49,603 nt of DNA from a virus. The notes beneath the pieces are model-generated. The model made no database searches. It was not told where the DNA came from and saw nothing but the letters and a program-made list of their open reading frames with translations. The position numbers were made by a program, and so were the translations under genes. Below, piece after piece: positions 1 through 7,776 of this stretch. Numbering within the stretch: position 1 is the stretch's first letter; each line of letters starts with the position of its first letter. The DNA lies in IMG/VR virus record IMGVR_UViG_3300017735_001924, positions 1 through 49,603 of that record. The stretch is one strand, 5' to 3'.

Positions 1-1
1 C

Positions 2-472
2 CAATTTGGATTAGTTGATACACCACTTGGATTAGTATCACGTGGAACTGGCACTATAGACACAACAGCAACTCTTGCATTCAAATATACAGGAACACTT
101 CCACCAGGTGAACCTTTGAATATGATCTTGGTTCAGCAAGACGATCAACAAAAATTTGTTATTCAAACTAGACCTACTAATACATATATCAGCCATGATG
201 ATAACGGTGCAACTGGTATTACAATGTATAACAACTTTGTTGTTCATGGCGGATTGAAACAAAAAATTGAACCTGCAAATGCAGACTTTACAGAACCTAC
301 AGAAGCATTAGAAGTGTTAGGAAATATAAAAGGAACTGGATTTGTTCAGTTTGGATCATTAACAACTACAGAACGTGATGCACTTACAGCCGCAAACGGA
401 ATGGTTATCTACAATACAACAGATAATAAATTCCAAGGCTATGAAAACGGTTCTTGGGTAAACCTTATTTAA
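2..472 (+). CDS. Tail-fibre-like virion protein, C-terminal part (5' end outside window)
   Basis: The frame is open from the first bases of the window to the TAA at 470-472, so only about 156 C-terminal residues are present. The sequence is rich in Thr, Gly and Asn. It ends with a motif (MVIYNTTDNKFQGYENGSW) typical of the C-terminal ends of marine phage fibre and structural proteins, preceded by a segment reading GNIKGTGFVQFGSLTTTER. No catalytic motif is seen. It probably ends a plus-strand structural block lying to the left. The family call rests on style and the terminal motif, not on a full domain. Confidence 0.7.
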   Translation, partial: QFGLVDTPLGLVSRGTGTIDTTATLAFKYTGTLPPGEPLNMILVQQDDQQKFVIQTRPTNTYISHDDNGATGITMYNNFVVHGGLKQKIEPANADFTEPTEALEVLGNIKGTGFVQFGSLTTTERDALTAANGMVIYNTTDNKFQGYENGSWVNLI

Positions 473-505
473 TAAACCCTCACAACAACTGAGATAAGTA
501 TTAGT

Positions 506-1084
506 ATGCAAATACTATATCTAATACTCTTCTCTTATCTAATGTACATGCTTATTGTAACAATTGGTATTACTTACGGATATCATAGATATTTTTCACA
601 TAAAGAATTTACAGCCAATCCTTGGCAAGAAGTAATAATGCTTTATTGTGGATTACTTTGCGGTAACAGAAGTCCACTAGGGTGGATAGGTGTACATCGT
701 ATGCATCATGCCTATTCGGATACCCCTAAAGATCCGCATAGTGCTTTGTACCGCCCCTGGTATGAGATACTTTTTAGTTTATGGCGTGTAGAAAGTATTC
801 CTCGGAAATTCCTAAAAGATGCTATTCGTAATCCTAGATTAGTTTTTTTCCATAAGTATAAAAATATTTTATATATTTCTAATGCTGTTATGTTAACTGC
901 ACTATTTGGTCCATATGTGTTAGTAGTATTAGCAATCATTTATCTACTAGCCTACCTAGGCTTTGGTATATTAAACTTGCTAGGACACGATCAAACAGGA
1001 CCTATTAACAATATATGGATAAATTTTATAGCACCGTTTGAAGGTAATCACAAAGATCATCACTCATACTCTGGTGCAAAATGA
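506..1084 (+). CDS. Minimal membrane fatty-acid desaturase
   Basis: A 192-residue protein of the acyl-CoA/acyl-lipid desaturase type, which uses a di-iron centre to put a double bond into a fatty acyl chain. All three histidine boxes are visible: H27-x4-H32 (HRYFSH), H64-x2-HH (HRMHH) and H182-x2-HH (HKDHH), plus the extra His of NLLGHD near 161. Hydrophobic segments lie at about 2-20 and 134-160. Relatives are usually around 300 residues, so this is a compact version with a short C-terminus ending just after box three. The ATG at 506 has only a weak upstream purine stretch. The stop overlaps the next start (ATGA at 1081-1084). The chemistry is well supported; activity and substrate are inference. 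Confidence 0.88.
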   Translation: MQILYLILFSYLMYMLIVTIGITYGYHRYFSHKEFTANPWQEVIMLYCGLLCGNRSPLGWIGVHRMHHAYSDTPKDPHSALYRPWYEILFSLWRVESIPRKFLKDAIRNPRLVFFHKYKNILYISNAVMLTALFGPYVLVVLAIIYLLAYLGFGILNLLGHDQTGPINNIWINFIAPFEGNHKDHHSYSGAK

Positions 1085-1536
1085 AGTGGTATTTAGAACC
1101 AATAGATAGTCATCTTTTAAGCATTAAAGAACTTTTTGCAAAAAACAGAGGACATAAACACCAAGAAAATTACATATCAGATACGTTGTTTGAGCATACT
1201 AAATTTTCAAGAATGGCGTATGACAAAAAAATGATATATTACAGTGCCGGTATTGAACGTCCTGAATATAACGGATCTATTAGAATTATGAGTAGACATA
1301 CTAGAGACAGAAACTACAACTTTGGTGGATGGAAAGCTGACTTAGCAAGAGGGTTAGATACTTTAGAATATAGTACCAACTATGCACTAGAACTAGGTTA
1401 CAAAGATATATGGGTAAGTAGAGAAGAAAATCCAAATCTGTTACATTACTTTCAAAAAAAATCTAGATATAACTGGACTGTAACTCAAGAACAACTACCT
1501 ATAGGAGGGTTCCAATGGGTCTTACGATTGGCTTAA
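1081..1536 (+). CDS. Protein of unknown function, possibly GNAT-like
   Basis: A 151-residue protein I do not recognise with certainty. It has no membrane segment or signal peptide. The central part (about residues 65-130) has the texture of an acyltransferase-type alpha/beta domain: a strand ending SIRIMSRHTRDRNYNFGGW, a helix with LARGLDTLEYS, then GYKDIWVSRE and a phase resembling the C-terminal part of GNAT proteins. No clear acetyl-CoA loop is visible, so this is tentative. It is translationally coupled to the desaturase by ATGA and overlaps the next gene by 22 bases, so all three are probably co-transcribed. Confidence 0.6.
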   Translation: MKWYLEPIDSHLLSIKELFAKNRGHKHQENYISDTLFEHTKFSRMAYDKKMIYYSAGIERPEYNGSIRIMSRHTRDRNYNFGGWKADLARGLDTLEYSTNYALELGYKDIWVSREENPNLLHYFQKKSRYNWTVTQEQLPIGGFQWVLRLA

Positions 1537-1994
1537 CTGGTCACACTAAAGGGTTTGGAAAGCATATTATGCATAGACTCTTAGAACTAGGCTATACTGT
1601 AGAGCCTTTTAGTAGAGCAAATGGAGTAAACTTATTAGAATCCCCGAATACAATTTTTAATACTCCTTTTGATATTCTTATTAATAACACCGAAGTAGGT
1701 AACGCTCAAGTAATTCTAGCAACAACTTGTGCAAATAAAGGTATACCGTGTATCAATATAGGTAGCAAGATAACAGAAGCAAGTGTAAATAATAATATAG
1801 ATATTGCAAAAAAGGATAATAAAATAAAATTGGAACATGTAAGTAAAAAATATAAGCAATCATATCTTACTTGGGGATTCACCAAGGAAAATCCTATATT
1901 AAATAATAATCCACAATTATTAGAAACAATAACTGTTAAGGATGCAGTAAAGGAGGTAATAAATGAGTTGGAATCTTTATTCAACCTTAAATAA
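1515..1994 (+). CDS. Short Rossmann-fold (SDR-like) protein
   Basis: 159 residues. The N-terminus carries a dinucleotide-binding loop of the short-chain dehydrogenase type (TGHTKGFG, residues 8-15) and a strand ILINNTEVGN near 54-63 that corresponds to the family's NNAG motif. The protein is much shorter than a typical SDR (about 250) and no YxxxK catalytic pair is visible, so it may be a degenerate or minimal member that binds NAD(P) without classical catalysis. The ATG at 1515 is fixed by a strong ribosome site, AGGAGG at 1503-1508. It overlaps the genes on both sides, as expected within an operon. Confidence 0.65.
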   Translation: MGLTIGLTGHTKGFGKHIMHRLLELGYTVEPFSRANGVNLLESPNTIFNTPFDILINNTEVGNAQVILATTCANKGIPCINIGSKITEASVNNNIDIAKKDNKIKLEHVSKKYKQSYLTWGFTKENPILNNNPQLLETITVKDAVKEVINELESLFNLK

Positions 1995-2604
1995 CTATGG
2001 GGATTTTATAGCGTTAAACTCCTTTGTGTCTCCTAAACAAGTTTTGAAAGATACAGAACAATACAAAGACTATTGGGAAAAGTATAATCCCAATAAGCCT
2101 CATATACCAAGGAACAGTTTAGCGGTTACATCTCTAACCGGAGAAATGACAAGTAACAATGTCAGCAGTCTTAGAGAACATTTTGATAGAACGGGAGAGA
2201 ATATAGAAGAAAGCGATTTCAACAAACCAACTGACCTTTATAAAAATAGTAAAGAACTAAGCAATTTACTTGATTACTGGAAACCTTTTTTAGCTAGAAC
2301 ACAAATTATTAGTTTGCCGCCTGGCGGATACTTTCCACCACACATTGATGGCGGAAGAAAATCAACACCTGAAACTTTTAGACTGGCAGTAGCATTAAAA
2401 AATACTAATCCGCCAAGGTGTTGTTGGATGCTAGGAGATGACAGTTCGTACACTGCACTTAAATGGCAGGAAGGACAATTATACTATGTAAATACACTTA
2501 AGAAACATATGTTGTTTAATATGGACGATAAAGAAAGTATCTGGCTTATTATTAATATTGTTATAACAGAACAAAGTGTAAATAAAGTTAGGGAGCTAAT
2601 CTAA
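1963..2604 (+). CDS. 2OG/Fe(II) oxygenase-like (Asp/Asn hydroxylase type)
   Basis: 213 residues, with the double-stranded beta-helix signature of non-haem Fe(II)/2-oxoglutarate oxygenases. The metal ligands are H127 and D129 (PPHIDGG) and a distal H182 (KKHMLF). The loop PPGGYFPPHIDGG recalls phage aspartyl/asparaginyl beta-hydroxylase-like proteins. The C-terminal strand has no Arg in the position usual for 2OG binding after the distal His, so cosubstrate use is less sure. A strong ribosome site (AGGAGGT, 1951-1957) sets the start. This is the first of four consecutive genes of the same fold that are not close copies of one another. The substrate is unknown. Confidence 0.75.
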   Translation: MSWNLYSTLNNYGDFIALNSFVSPKQVLKDTEQYKDYWEKYNPNKPHIPRNSLAVTSLTGEMTSNNVSSLREHFDRTGENIEESDFNKPTDLYKNSKELSNLLDYWKPFLARTQIISLPPGGYFPPHIDGGRKSTPETFRLAVALKNTNPPRCCWMLGDDSSYTALKWQEGQLYYVNTLKKHMLFNMDDKESIWLIINIVITEQSVNKVRELI

Positions 2605-3065
2605 TGTTACCTTATTTTACTCCTGTAGATTTTATAAGCAAAGAAGATATTGAATTTTTAGAAAATCTTGTACAATCAGATGAGGCAAAGTTTATAGCCT
2701 ATGACACTGTAAATGGGCAAAAAGACGGAAACTTATGTTGGGATTTAAATTTAGATTATTTTAATAGATTCAACTTAAACAGTTATACATTTTTTGTGCA
2801 TCAGCCTGCTTTTACAAATGTAATTACTCACATAGACAACCCAAAGTGGAAACGTAACACAGTTTTAATTGTACCTTTATTATGGCATAATAATTATTCT
2901 CCGTGTTATTTCGAGGAGGGGCCTGTAGTAGAATTTAGAACCCCTTATCTTTTCAATACTCAATTACCACACTACATTAATAATAATGAATATCCAAGAT
3001 ATAATTTTCAAATCTGCTTTGAAGAACCAATAGAGGAGGTAAACAAATGTTTGACATCAATTTAA
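2604..3065 (+). CDS. Small 2OG/Fe(II) oxygenase-like protein
   Basis: 153 residues. A putative iron triad is visible as H76 and D78 (THIDNP) and H123 (LPHYIN), with R132 placed to bind 2-oxoglutarate. The distances are short but match a minimal double-stranded beta-helix. The N-terminus (PYFTPVDFISKEDIEFLENL) looks like the start of a prolyl-hydroxylase-type domain. The ATG overlaps the upstream stop by one base and has AGGGAG at 2589-2594. It is the least canonical of this group of oxygenases, and the call depends on motif spacing alone. The substrate is unknown. Confidence 0.65.
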   Translation: MLPYFTPVDFISKEDIEFLENLVQSDEAKFIAYDTVNGQKDGNLCWDLNLDYFNRFNLNSYTFFVHQPAFTNVITHIDNPKWKRNTVLIVPLLWHNNYSPCYFEEGPVVEFRTPYLFNTQLPHYINNNEYPRYNFQICFEEPIEEVNKCLTSI

Positions 3066-3820
3066 AAGAAGCATATATCAAATGTAAACCTATAAACGAT
3101 ACAGAAAAACTCACAAAATTATTTTACCACATGAGTGAAGAAATATGGCCAGACCTAAAGTTTGGCGATCAAACTTATCTTAATGTGTATATGCGAAGAG
3201 CCCAATCACAAATGAACAAACGAGATATTTATAATGGCATACGTGGCTTTGACAAAAAAAATGAAGACGACTGGTTAGACTATGTAGATGAATATCAATA
3301 CGAAACTGGAGTTTTATATTATGTCAAGCTTCGTCATCAAAACGCTAGAATAGAACCGGACCAACATTTAAATATTTACTGCTTTGTACATAATGATCTA
3401 GAATCACTTAGTAAGGAATATTGTAATGAAATAGACGCTGTATTGCCCAAGTTGAGGAAGAATTTCTGGTTTAGTTACATGGAACACGACTGTAGATTTA
3501 TATGGCACACTGACGGAGATACTGGATTTAGATATCATCATGTGTTAAACAACGACGGTGAAGGTATTACTAGTAGTATAGAAACATCAGGCGGATCGGT
3601 TTTTTGTAAACCGGGAGAAGCATTTATTCTTAATACTTCTAAGCCTCATTCTGTAATACCTAGTAAAAGTGTTAGGTTACATGCTGTAGCTAGTATGAGC
3701 GGCCCTGATAGTATTAATATAGGTCATAACAATCAATGGATGGAGGACAACGATGTTACTTGGAGCGAATGGTCAAAACAACATGGATACAAACATGAAA
3801 CCAATAGTTACAATAATTGA
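3047..3820 (+). CDS. 2OG/Fe(II) oxygenase-like (Asp/Asn beta-hydroxylase type)
   Basis: 257 residues. The C-terminal half holds the iron and 2OG motif: H154 and D156 (WHTDGDTGF), distal H201 in SKPHSV, and R210. The N-terminal 110 residues contain a helical region and a YYVKLRHQN strand without recognised function. The arrangement fits the aspartyl/asparaginyl beta-hydroxylase superfamily, which hydroxylates amino-acid side chains or small molecules. The start at 3047 is set by GAGGAGGT (3033-3040). The gene overlaps both neighbours and lies in the middle of the four-gene oxygenase run. The substrate cannot be predicted. Confidence 0.75.
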   Translation: MFDINLKEAYIKCKPINDTEKLTKLFYHMSEEIWPDLKFGDQTYLNVYMRRAQSQMNKRDIYNGIRGFDKKNEDDWLDYVDEYQYETGVLYYVKLRHQNARIEPDQHLNIYCFVHNDLESLSKEYCNEIDAVLPKLRKNFWFSYMEHDCRFIWHTDGDTGFRYHHVLNNDGEGITSSIETSGGSVFCKPGEAFILNTSKPHSVIPSKSVRLHAVASMSGPDSINIGHNNQWMEDNDVTWSEWSKQHGYKHETNSYNN

Positions 3821-4340
3821 CGATGTGTTTGACGAAGATTATCTAGTAAAGTTAGATGTGCTTTGTAAAGGAGAACTTTTACAACTAGATAGTAAAACAG
3901 GATCTCATGTAGGTGAATACACAGACTACGAATGGCAAATGATAAAAAATGACATTCGAAGTTCTCCTGACCGATTACAATTATTAAACGAAATAGGCAA
4001 ATACATTGGTAAAACTTTACCTACAGAAGATTTAGAACCTATGCAACTGTTTGCTAAAAAATTTACTACTAGCAGTCATATAGACAAACATAAAGAAGAT
4101 CCCAACCTATACGGCGATTGGGTATGGATGCTTTATCTTACAGATGAAACTGATGGAGAATTATGCACAGAAGATATGCGTATACTACCAAAACGAAATA
4201 GACTTGTGATAATGCGTACAGGTTTTGATCATTGGGTAGGATCATGTAGTGGCTCACGGTTGAATTTAAGTGGATGGCCTTTTGTAACAAAACAAGTGAG
4301 ACAAAGATGGAAAGAAAAAGATTTTATAACAACAGTCTAA
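3753..4340 (+). CDS. 2OG/Fe(II) oxygenase-like (prolyl 4-hydroxylase type)
   Basis: 195 residues from the ATG at 3753, which has GGAGG at 3742-3746. Alternative starts at 3783 and 3795 would begin nearer to the conserved MKPIVTIIDDVFDEDYL, which looks like the natural N-terminus of the domain, so the start is uncertain. The iron triad is H109/D111 (HIDKH) and H160 (DHWVG), with R169 (SRLNLSGW) for 2OG, the classical prolyl-hydroxylase layout. The strand WVWMLYLTDETDGEL before the distal His also fits. The gene overlaps the one upstream by 68 bases if the first ATG is used. The substrate is unknown. Confidence 0.8.
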   Translation: MLLGANGQNNMDTNMKPIVTIIDDVFDEDYLVKLDVLCKGELLQLDSKTGSHVGEYTDYEWQMIKNDIRSSPDRLQLLNEIGKYIGKTLPTEDLEPMQLFAKKFTTSSHIDKHKEDPNLYGDWVWMLYLTDETDGELCTEDMRILPKRNRLVIMRTGFDHWVGSCSGSRLNLSGWPFVTKQVRQRWKEKDFITTV

Positions 4341-4783
4341 CTAGACAAGGAAATACAGTTATCAAAGAAAGTCAGTGGCCTGTAGATAAAGAAGCTCTTG
4401 ATATATTGATAGCAGAACACCCAAACTTTCTTCCAAAAATATTAGATTACGACAGCAATTCAATTATTTACGAATACATTGAAGGTATATCTGTTGGAAA
4501 ATATTTAAAAGAGATAAAAGCCAATGCACAAGATATGGTTGATATTTATGTACAAATAAATGACATTTGGAAGAACTTTTTAGATCTTTCTAAAAAACAC
4601 TGTAAAGGTAAAATGATTTATCATAATGACCTCCATTTATATAATATGTTACATAAAGACGGTAAAGTTATTTTGACTGATATAGATAGCATAGTAATTT
4701 CAAACCATGTAAGTTTCCAGACTACGCACAGTTATCTTTTTCATCAAATGGAAGAACTATTATATGCTAGAATTCAAAAATAA
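4307..4783 (+). CDS. Small protein-kinase-like phosphotransferase
   Basis: 158 residues from the ATG at 4307; an in-frame ATG at 4274 exists but lies deeper in the upstream gene. It has the catalytic core of the eukaryotic-like kinase/aminoglycoside phosphotransferase superfamily: a likely ATP-binding Lys (K20, VIKES), the hinge IIYEYIEG, the catalytic loop H106-N-D-L-x3-N113 (YHNDLHLYNM) and the metal-binding D125 in LTDIDS. The protein is much shorter than typical members, so N- and C-lobes are pared down. Similar small phage and LPS-locus kinases phosphorylate sugars or lipids, but the substrate here is unknown. It overlaps the oxygenase before it and the sulfotransferase after it. Confidence 0.78.
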   Translation: MERKRFYNNSLTRQGNTVIKESQWPVDKEALDILIAEHPNFLPKILDYDSNSIIYEYIEGISVGKYLKEIKANAQDMVDIYVQINDIWKNFLDLSKKHCKGKMIYHNDLHLYNMLHKDGKVILTDIDSIVISNHVSFQTTHSYLFHQMEELLYARIQK

Positions 4784-5315
4784 AATATTATTACACATTC
4801 CTAAATGTGCAGGAACAAGTATTTTAACAGCATTAAAACTTGACGTGTGGAGTGGTGACAATCACTATAATGAAAAGTATGATGTACGTATACACTACAA
4901 TGATATTCAACAAACACATATACCTGCAGAAGATGTAAAAATAAACAAACCAAAAGTTGCGTTTGTGCGTAATCCATGGGACAGGACAGTTTCACGATAT
5001 TGGTATTGTAGAAAAAGGTATAACATTACAGAAACATTTGAAGAGTTTGTAAAACAAAAAATAATTAAAGTTGACTATGATTGGGGGCCGCCGAGTTGGA
5101 GATGTCAAGGTGATTGGTTAGATGCAGATACAGTTTTCTACAAAATAGAAGACGGTATAGAAAAAGTTTTATATAAAGAGTTTGACATTAATATAAAATT
5201 ACCTATTATTAACGGAATGAAAATATTGGATTATACTAGTCTTTATACTACACATACATATAATCTTATTAGAGATTATTATAAAGACGATATTGAAAGA
5301 TTCAATTATAGTTGA
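4764..5315 (+). CDS. Sulfotransferase family protein
   Basis: 183 residues with the two PAPS-binding motifs of sulfotransferases. The 5'-phosphosulfate loop is HIPKCAGTS (residues 11-19) and the 3'-phosphate motif is FVRNPWDRTVSRY (67-79), with the expected Arg and Ser. The end (YYKDDIERFNY) is the usual C-terminal signature. Family members move sulfate from PAPS to a hydroxyl or amine, commonly on sugars. The enzyme would depend on host PAPS, since no PAPS synthesis gene is seen. It is the last plus-strand gene of this block; its stop at 5313-5315 overlaps the 3' end of the converging minus-strand gene by 10 bases. Confidence 0.88.
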   Translation: MLEFKNKILLHIPKCAGTSILTALKLDVWSGDNHYNEKYDVRIHYNDIQQTHIPAEDVKINKPKVAFVRNPWDRTVSRYWYCRKRYNITETFEEFVKQKIIKVDYDWGPPSWRCQGDWLDADTVFYKIEDGIEKVLYKEFDINIKLPIINGMKILDYTSLYTTHTYNLIRDYYKDDIERFNYS

Positions 5316-5316
5316 A
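5301..5316. repeat. Short inverted repeat at a convergent gene junction
   Basis: TTCAA, six bases, TTGAA, covering both stop codons of the converging genes (sulfotransferase and 2OG-oxygenase-like). The stem is only five bases plus a possible G-T pair, with no T-run. A weak bidirectional terminator is possible but not shown. Confidence 0.35.
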
Positions 5317-5917
5317 CCAAATCATCAGTTCCGTCAAGACTAAACATTAATGAAATTCTAGGATCAACGCCGCGATTAAATACAGCATGAGGATAACCTA
5401 TGTTTAAAAAGTATGCTTTGCCTGCTTCTAAGACATATTCTTCTATTTCACCGTTTCTTCTAAACTGATTTATTACTGCCGTAGTTGAATAGATGGGACA
5501 AATGCAACGTACAGCATAATTTACATCATAATCAACATGGAATGGTATTTCTTTTCCCGGAGCAAGTTTAGTTATTCTTATACGACTTGCAGGTGCTTTA
5601 CATTGTGTTACAATTTCTTCAAAGATACTTCCTGTATAATCTTCAGTAGGAATGTTATATAAATGTTCTTCCCTGCGCTTTAATCGTTCTTTGATGCTGG
5701 CTGTGTGCGGCAAAATTTCGCTAGGTGTAGTAAGGTTAATTTGTTCAAAATTATCGTATACATCTTTAACTAGTTCTTCGTGATTCATGCATAGCATAGG
5801 ATTTGCTGTACGTACATCGACAAATTTTTGAGCTAAACTGTCAGTAGATGATTGTAATCTTTTTAGATCAATTTTAATCGGAAGCTCTGCTATAGTAGGT
5901 AAATCTTGTTTTTTCAT
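5306..5917 (-). CDS. 2OG/Fe(II) oxygenase-like (Asp/Asn beta-hydroxylase type)
   Basis: 203 residues from the ATG at 5917, which overlaps the upstream stop as ATGA; an in-frame extension to 5968 is unlikely. Iron ligands are H127/D129 (PFHVDYD) and H177 (YPHAVFNRG), with R187 (PRISLMF) for 2OG. The motif order IPFHVDYD...GYPHAVFNRG is that of the aspartyl/asparaginyl beta-hydroxylase family. The preceding strand RIRITKLAPGKEIP supports the fold. This is the distal gene of the long minus-strand operon and ends inside the converging sulfotransferase gene. The substrate is unknown. Confidence 0.82.
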   Translation of the reverse strand: MKKQDLPTIAELPIKIDLKRLQSSTDSLAQKFVDVRTANPMLCMNHEELVKDVYDNFEQINLTTPSEILPHTASIKERLKRREEHLYNIPTEDYTGSIFEEIVTQCKAPASRIRITKLAPGKEIPFHVDYDVNYAVRCICPIYSTTAVINQFRRNGEIEEYVLEAGKAYFLNIGYPHAVFNRGVDPRISLMFSLDGTDDLVQL

Positions 5918-6552
5918 CTTTCTATTAGTATCCCTTGATTGCGGCAAAATTCTACGTAACCTTGCCAAGTATTATACGGCCAAAGTGTGAAACTAGCCAT
6001 TTTACGTGGGTGTAATGTATTTAAGCTATCTATTCGATGCCAGGTTCCTATATTGATTAGTGCTGCATTATTTTTTATTTCAAATGAGTCTATAACTGTA
6101 AATTCTTCTGTATTATTTTTAGGAAGGTTTCTACCGTCCCAACTCTTATATTTTTTTAAATCATAATCAAGTGCAAACTTAGTTGTATCCCCGACTGGTT
6201 TAGATAATAAAATATTAATAGCTGCCGGACAAATCATGTGTTGTGGAATGTCTGTATATATTTTATGTTTATTATTGTCGATGTGATAACCATATATTTC
6301 ATTAGGTTGCATTTGAAAAATTTTAAACACACTAATAAAACTATTATTAAATAATTTATAAAAGTCTTGTATCGCTTCTAGTTTGAGATCTGCTACTAAA
6401 CTAAAGCTAGGATAAAATACCGATTCATCATAAGTTTGACAGCCATGACTATCTAAATAATCTTTGTCAAATTCGTTATACATTCCGATAAGAAAATTTA
6501 TATCTTTTCGTATTTCGTCTACATCAATATTAAGATCGTATGCGTATCTCAT
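5914..6552 (-). CDS. 2OG/Fe(II) oxygenase-like, paralogue of the next gene upstream
   Basis: 212 residues. The putative metal triad is H90/D92 (GYHIDNN) and H172 (GTWHRIDS), with R183 (HPRKMASF). It is a tandem paralogue of the protein at 6549-7193. The two share the N-terminal pattern YAYDLNID/CAYELDLD, the linker ILLSKPVGD/ILLSKLVGD, the strand LWPYNTWQG/FWPYNSFQG and the ending GILIER/GYLIER. The fold is inferred from motif spacing. The start ATG overlaps the paralogue's stop by four bases (ATGA). Function unknown. Confidence 0.72.
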   Translation of the reverse strand: MRYAYDLNIDVDEIRKDINFLIGMYNEFDKDYLDSHGCQTYDESVFYPSFSLVADLKLEAIQDFYKLFNNSFISVFKIFQMQPNEIYGYHIDNNKHKIYTDIPQHMICPAAINILLSKPVGDTTKFALDYDLKKYKSWDGRNLPKNNTEEFTVIDSFEIKNNAALINIGTWHRIDSLNTLHPRKMASFTLWPYNTWQGYVEFCRNQGILIER

Positions 6553-7193
6553 CGTTCTATTAAATATCCTTTTTGTCTTATAGCTTCAACAATACCTTGA
6601 AAACTATTATAAGGCCAAAATACAAAGCAAGCACTTCTACGAATGTTTTCTATATCATTAGAACGTATAGTATGCCAGACACTTGTATTAAACAGTGTGG
6701 GTTTTTCTGTAATGCTCCATCTATCAACTTCTATTAATCCATCCTGTGATACACCCATTGAATCATTATCACATCCTGGATATAAGTCGCCGTTTTTACT
6801 AAACGCCCATGGCTGCAATCTTCGTAACTCTCCGTCTATGTACCATACAGTTTCATCTCCTACAAGTTTACTTAGTAAAATATTAACATTACCAGGCTGA
6901 TGTATATCCATAGGTATATCAGGATGGAAGCCTTGTTCATTACTATCAACATGGGGGTTGTAGGTTTGTTTAGGCTTCATATTAAGAAACCGTATGCCTT
7001 CTACAAACCCATTGTTAAAAAGTTGCTTAAATTTTATAATATTTTCACAACCTTCCTTTTGTACAGTCTTGTCACTTACGTAAAAGCACAGATCATCATA
7101 TCCTCTATCTTTGAATATAGGATCATTAAGATATTGCAGTTCTTTACGAACATCTTCTATATCTAAATCTAATTCATAAGCGCACGAGAACAT
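6549..7193 (-). CDS. 2OG/Fe(II) oxygenase-like, tandem paralogue
   Basis: 214 residues from the ATG at 7193, chosen over a TTG at 7205 because the protein then begins like its paralogue and TGGAA lies just upstream. The triad is H81/D83 (NPHVDSN) and H174 (SVWHTIRS), followed by R185 and R186. It shares the core and the LIER terminus with the neighbour at 5914-6552, indicating a recent tandem duplication followed by clear divergence. It overlaps the upstream methyltransferase gene by 20 bases. The substrate is unknown. Confidence 0.72.
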   Translation of the reverse strand: MFSCAYELDLDIEDVRKELQYLNDPIFKDRGYDDLCFYVSDKTVQKEGCENIIKFKQLFNNGFVEGIRFLNMKPKQTYNPHVDSNEQGFHPDIPMDIHQPGNVNILLSKLVGDETVWYIDGELRRLQPWAFSKNGDLYPGCDNDSMGVSQDGLIEVDRWSITEKPTLFNTSVWHTIRSNDIENIRRSACFVFWPYNSFQGIVEAIRQKGYLIER

Positions 7194-7776
7194 AATCTTT
7201 TCCAATCAATTCTACTGAATATTCTACAGCAGCATATTCAAAAAATTCTTTTTGATGCGTATATGCACCCATAAGTATATAGCTATCTTTATTTCCGTAC
7301 TTTTTCCAATAATCAAATTGTCTAATATTTTCTTGTATTTCTGGAGATATATCAAAGATAACAAGATCAAATCCTATCTTCCAGTCATATTTAAAAGGAC
7401 TTGTATCTAATATCAATGTAACATTATCGCTATCTTGAAAAGTAGCAGCTAAAAGATTAAAATCATAATAGTCATGATATTCTTCCGGAAAATATTTCTT
7501 TACACTACGCTTCCAGTCTTTGTTTTTTAATTTAGGATCAATATTTTCTTCAGCATTGCCTTGACTATATTCACCTCTTGCAGTGTCAGGCATATGATTT
7601 AACTTACTATCGTTGTACGCTTGTACTGCAAAAAAGTGACTATAAGGTAAAAGTTCGCTTAACTGCTTTGTAATACCGCCATAATAGGTTCCTACTTCTA
7701 CTACAGTTTTAGGATTTACTCGTTGTGCAATTTGTTTGAAGACTTCTATACTGCCTCCGTTATGCATTGAATACAT
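7174..7776 (-). CDS. Class I SAM-dependent methyltransferase
   Basis: 200 residues. The SAM-binding motif I is VVEVGTYYGGIT (residues 25-36) and a later acidic strand (DLVIFDISPE) matches motif IV of class I methyltransferases. The overall plan is like the methyltransferase-24 group found beside phage and bacterial glycosylation genes. TAAGGAA upstream of the ATG at 7776 supports that start. It sits between two oxygenase-like genes and overlaps both, so it probably acts on the same product pathway. The acceptor (O, N or C) cannot be told. Confidence 0.75.
   Translation of the reverse strand: MYSMHNGGSIEVFKQIAQRVNPKTVVEVGTYYGGITKQLSELLPYSHFFAVQAYNDSKLNHMPDTARGEYSQGNAEENIDPKLKNKDWKRSVKKYFPEEYHDYYDFNLLAATFQDSDNVTLILDTSPFKYDWKIGFDLVIFDISPEIQENIRQFDYWKKYGNKDSYILMGAYTHQKEFFEYAAVEYSVELIGKDYVLVRL

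Noticed and set aside
3051-3079. TTGACA followed 17 bases later by TATATC on the plus strand, inside an oxygenase-like gene.
   Set aside because: The -10 box has only four of six matches, it lies within coding sequence, and no gene starts shortly downstream.
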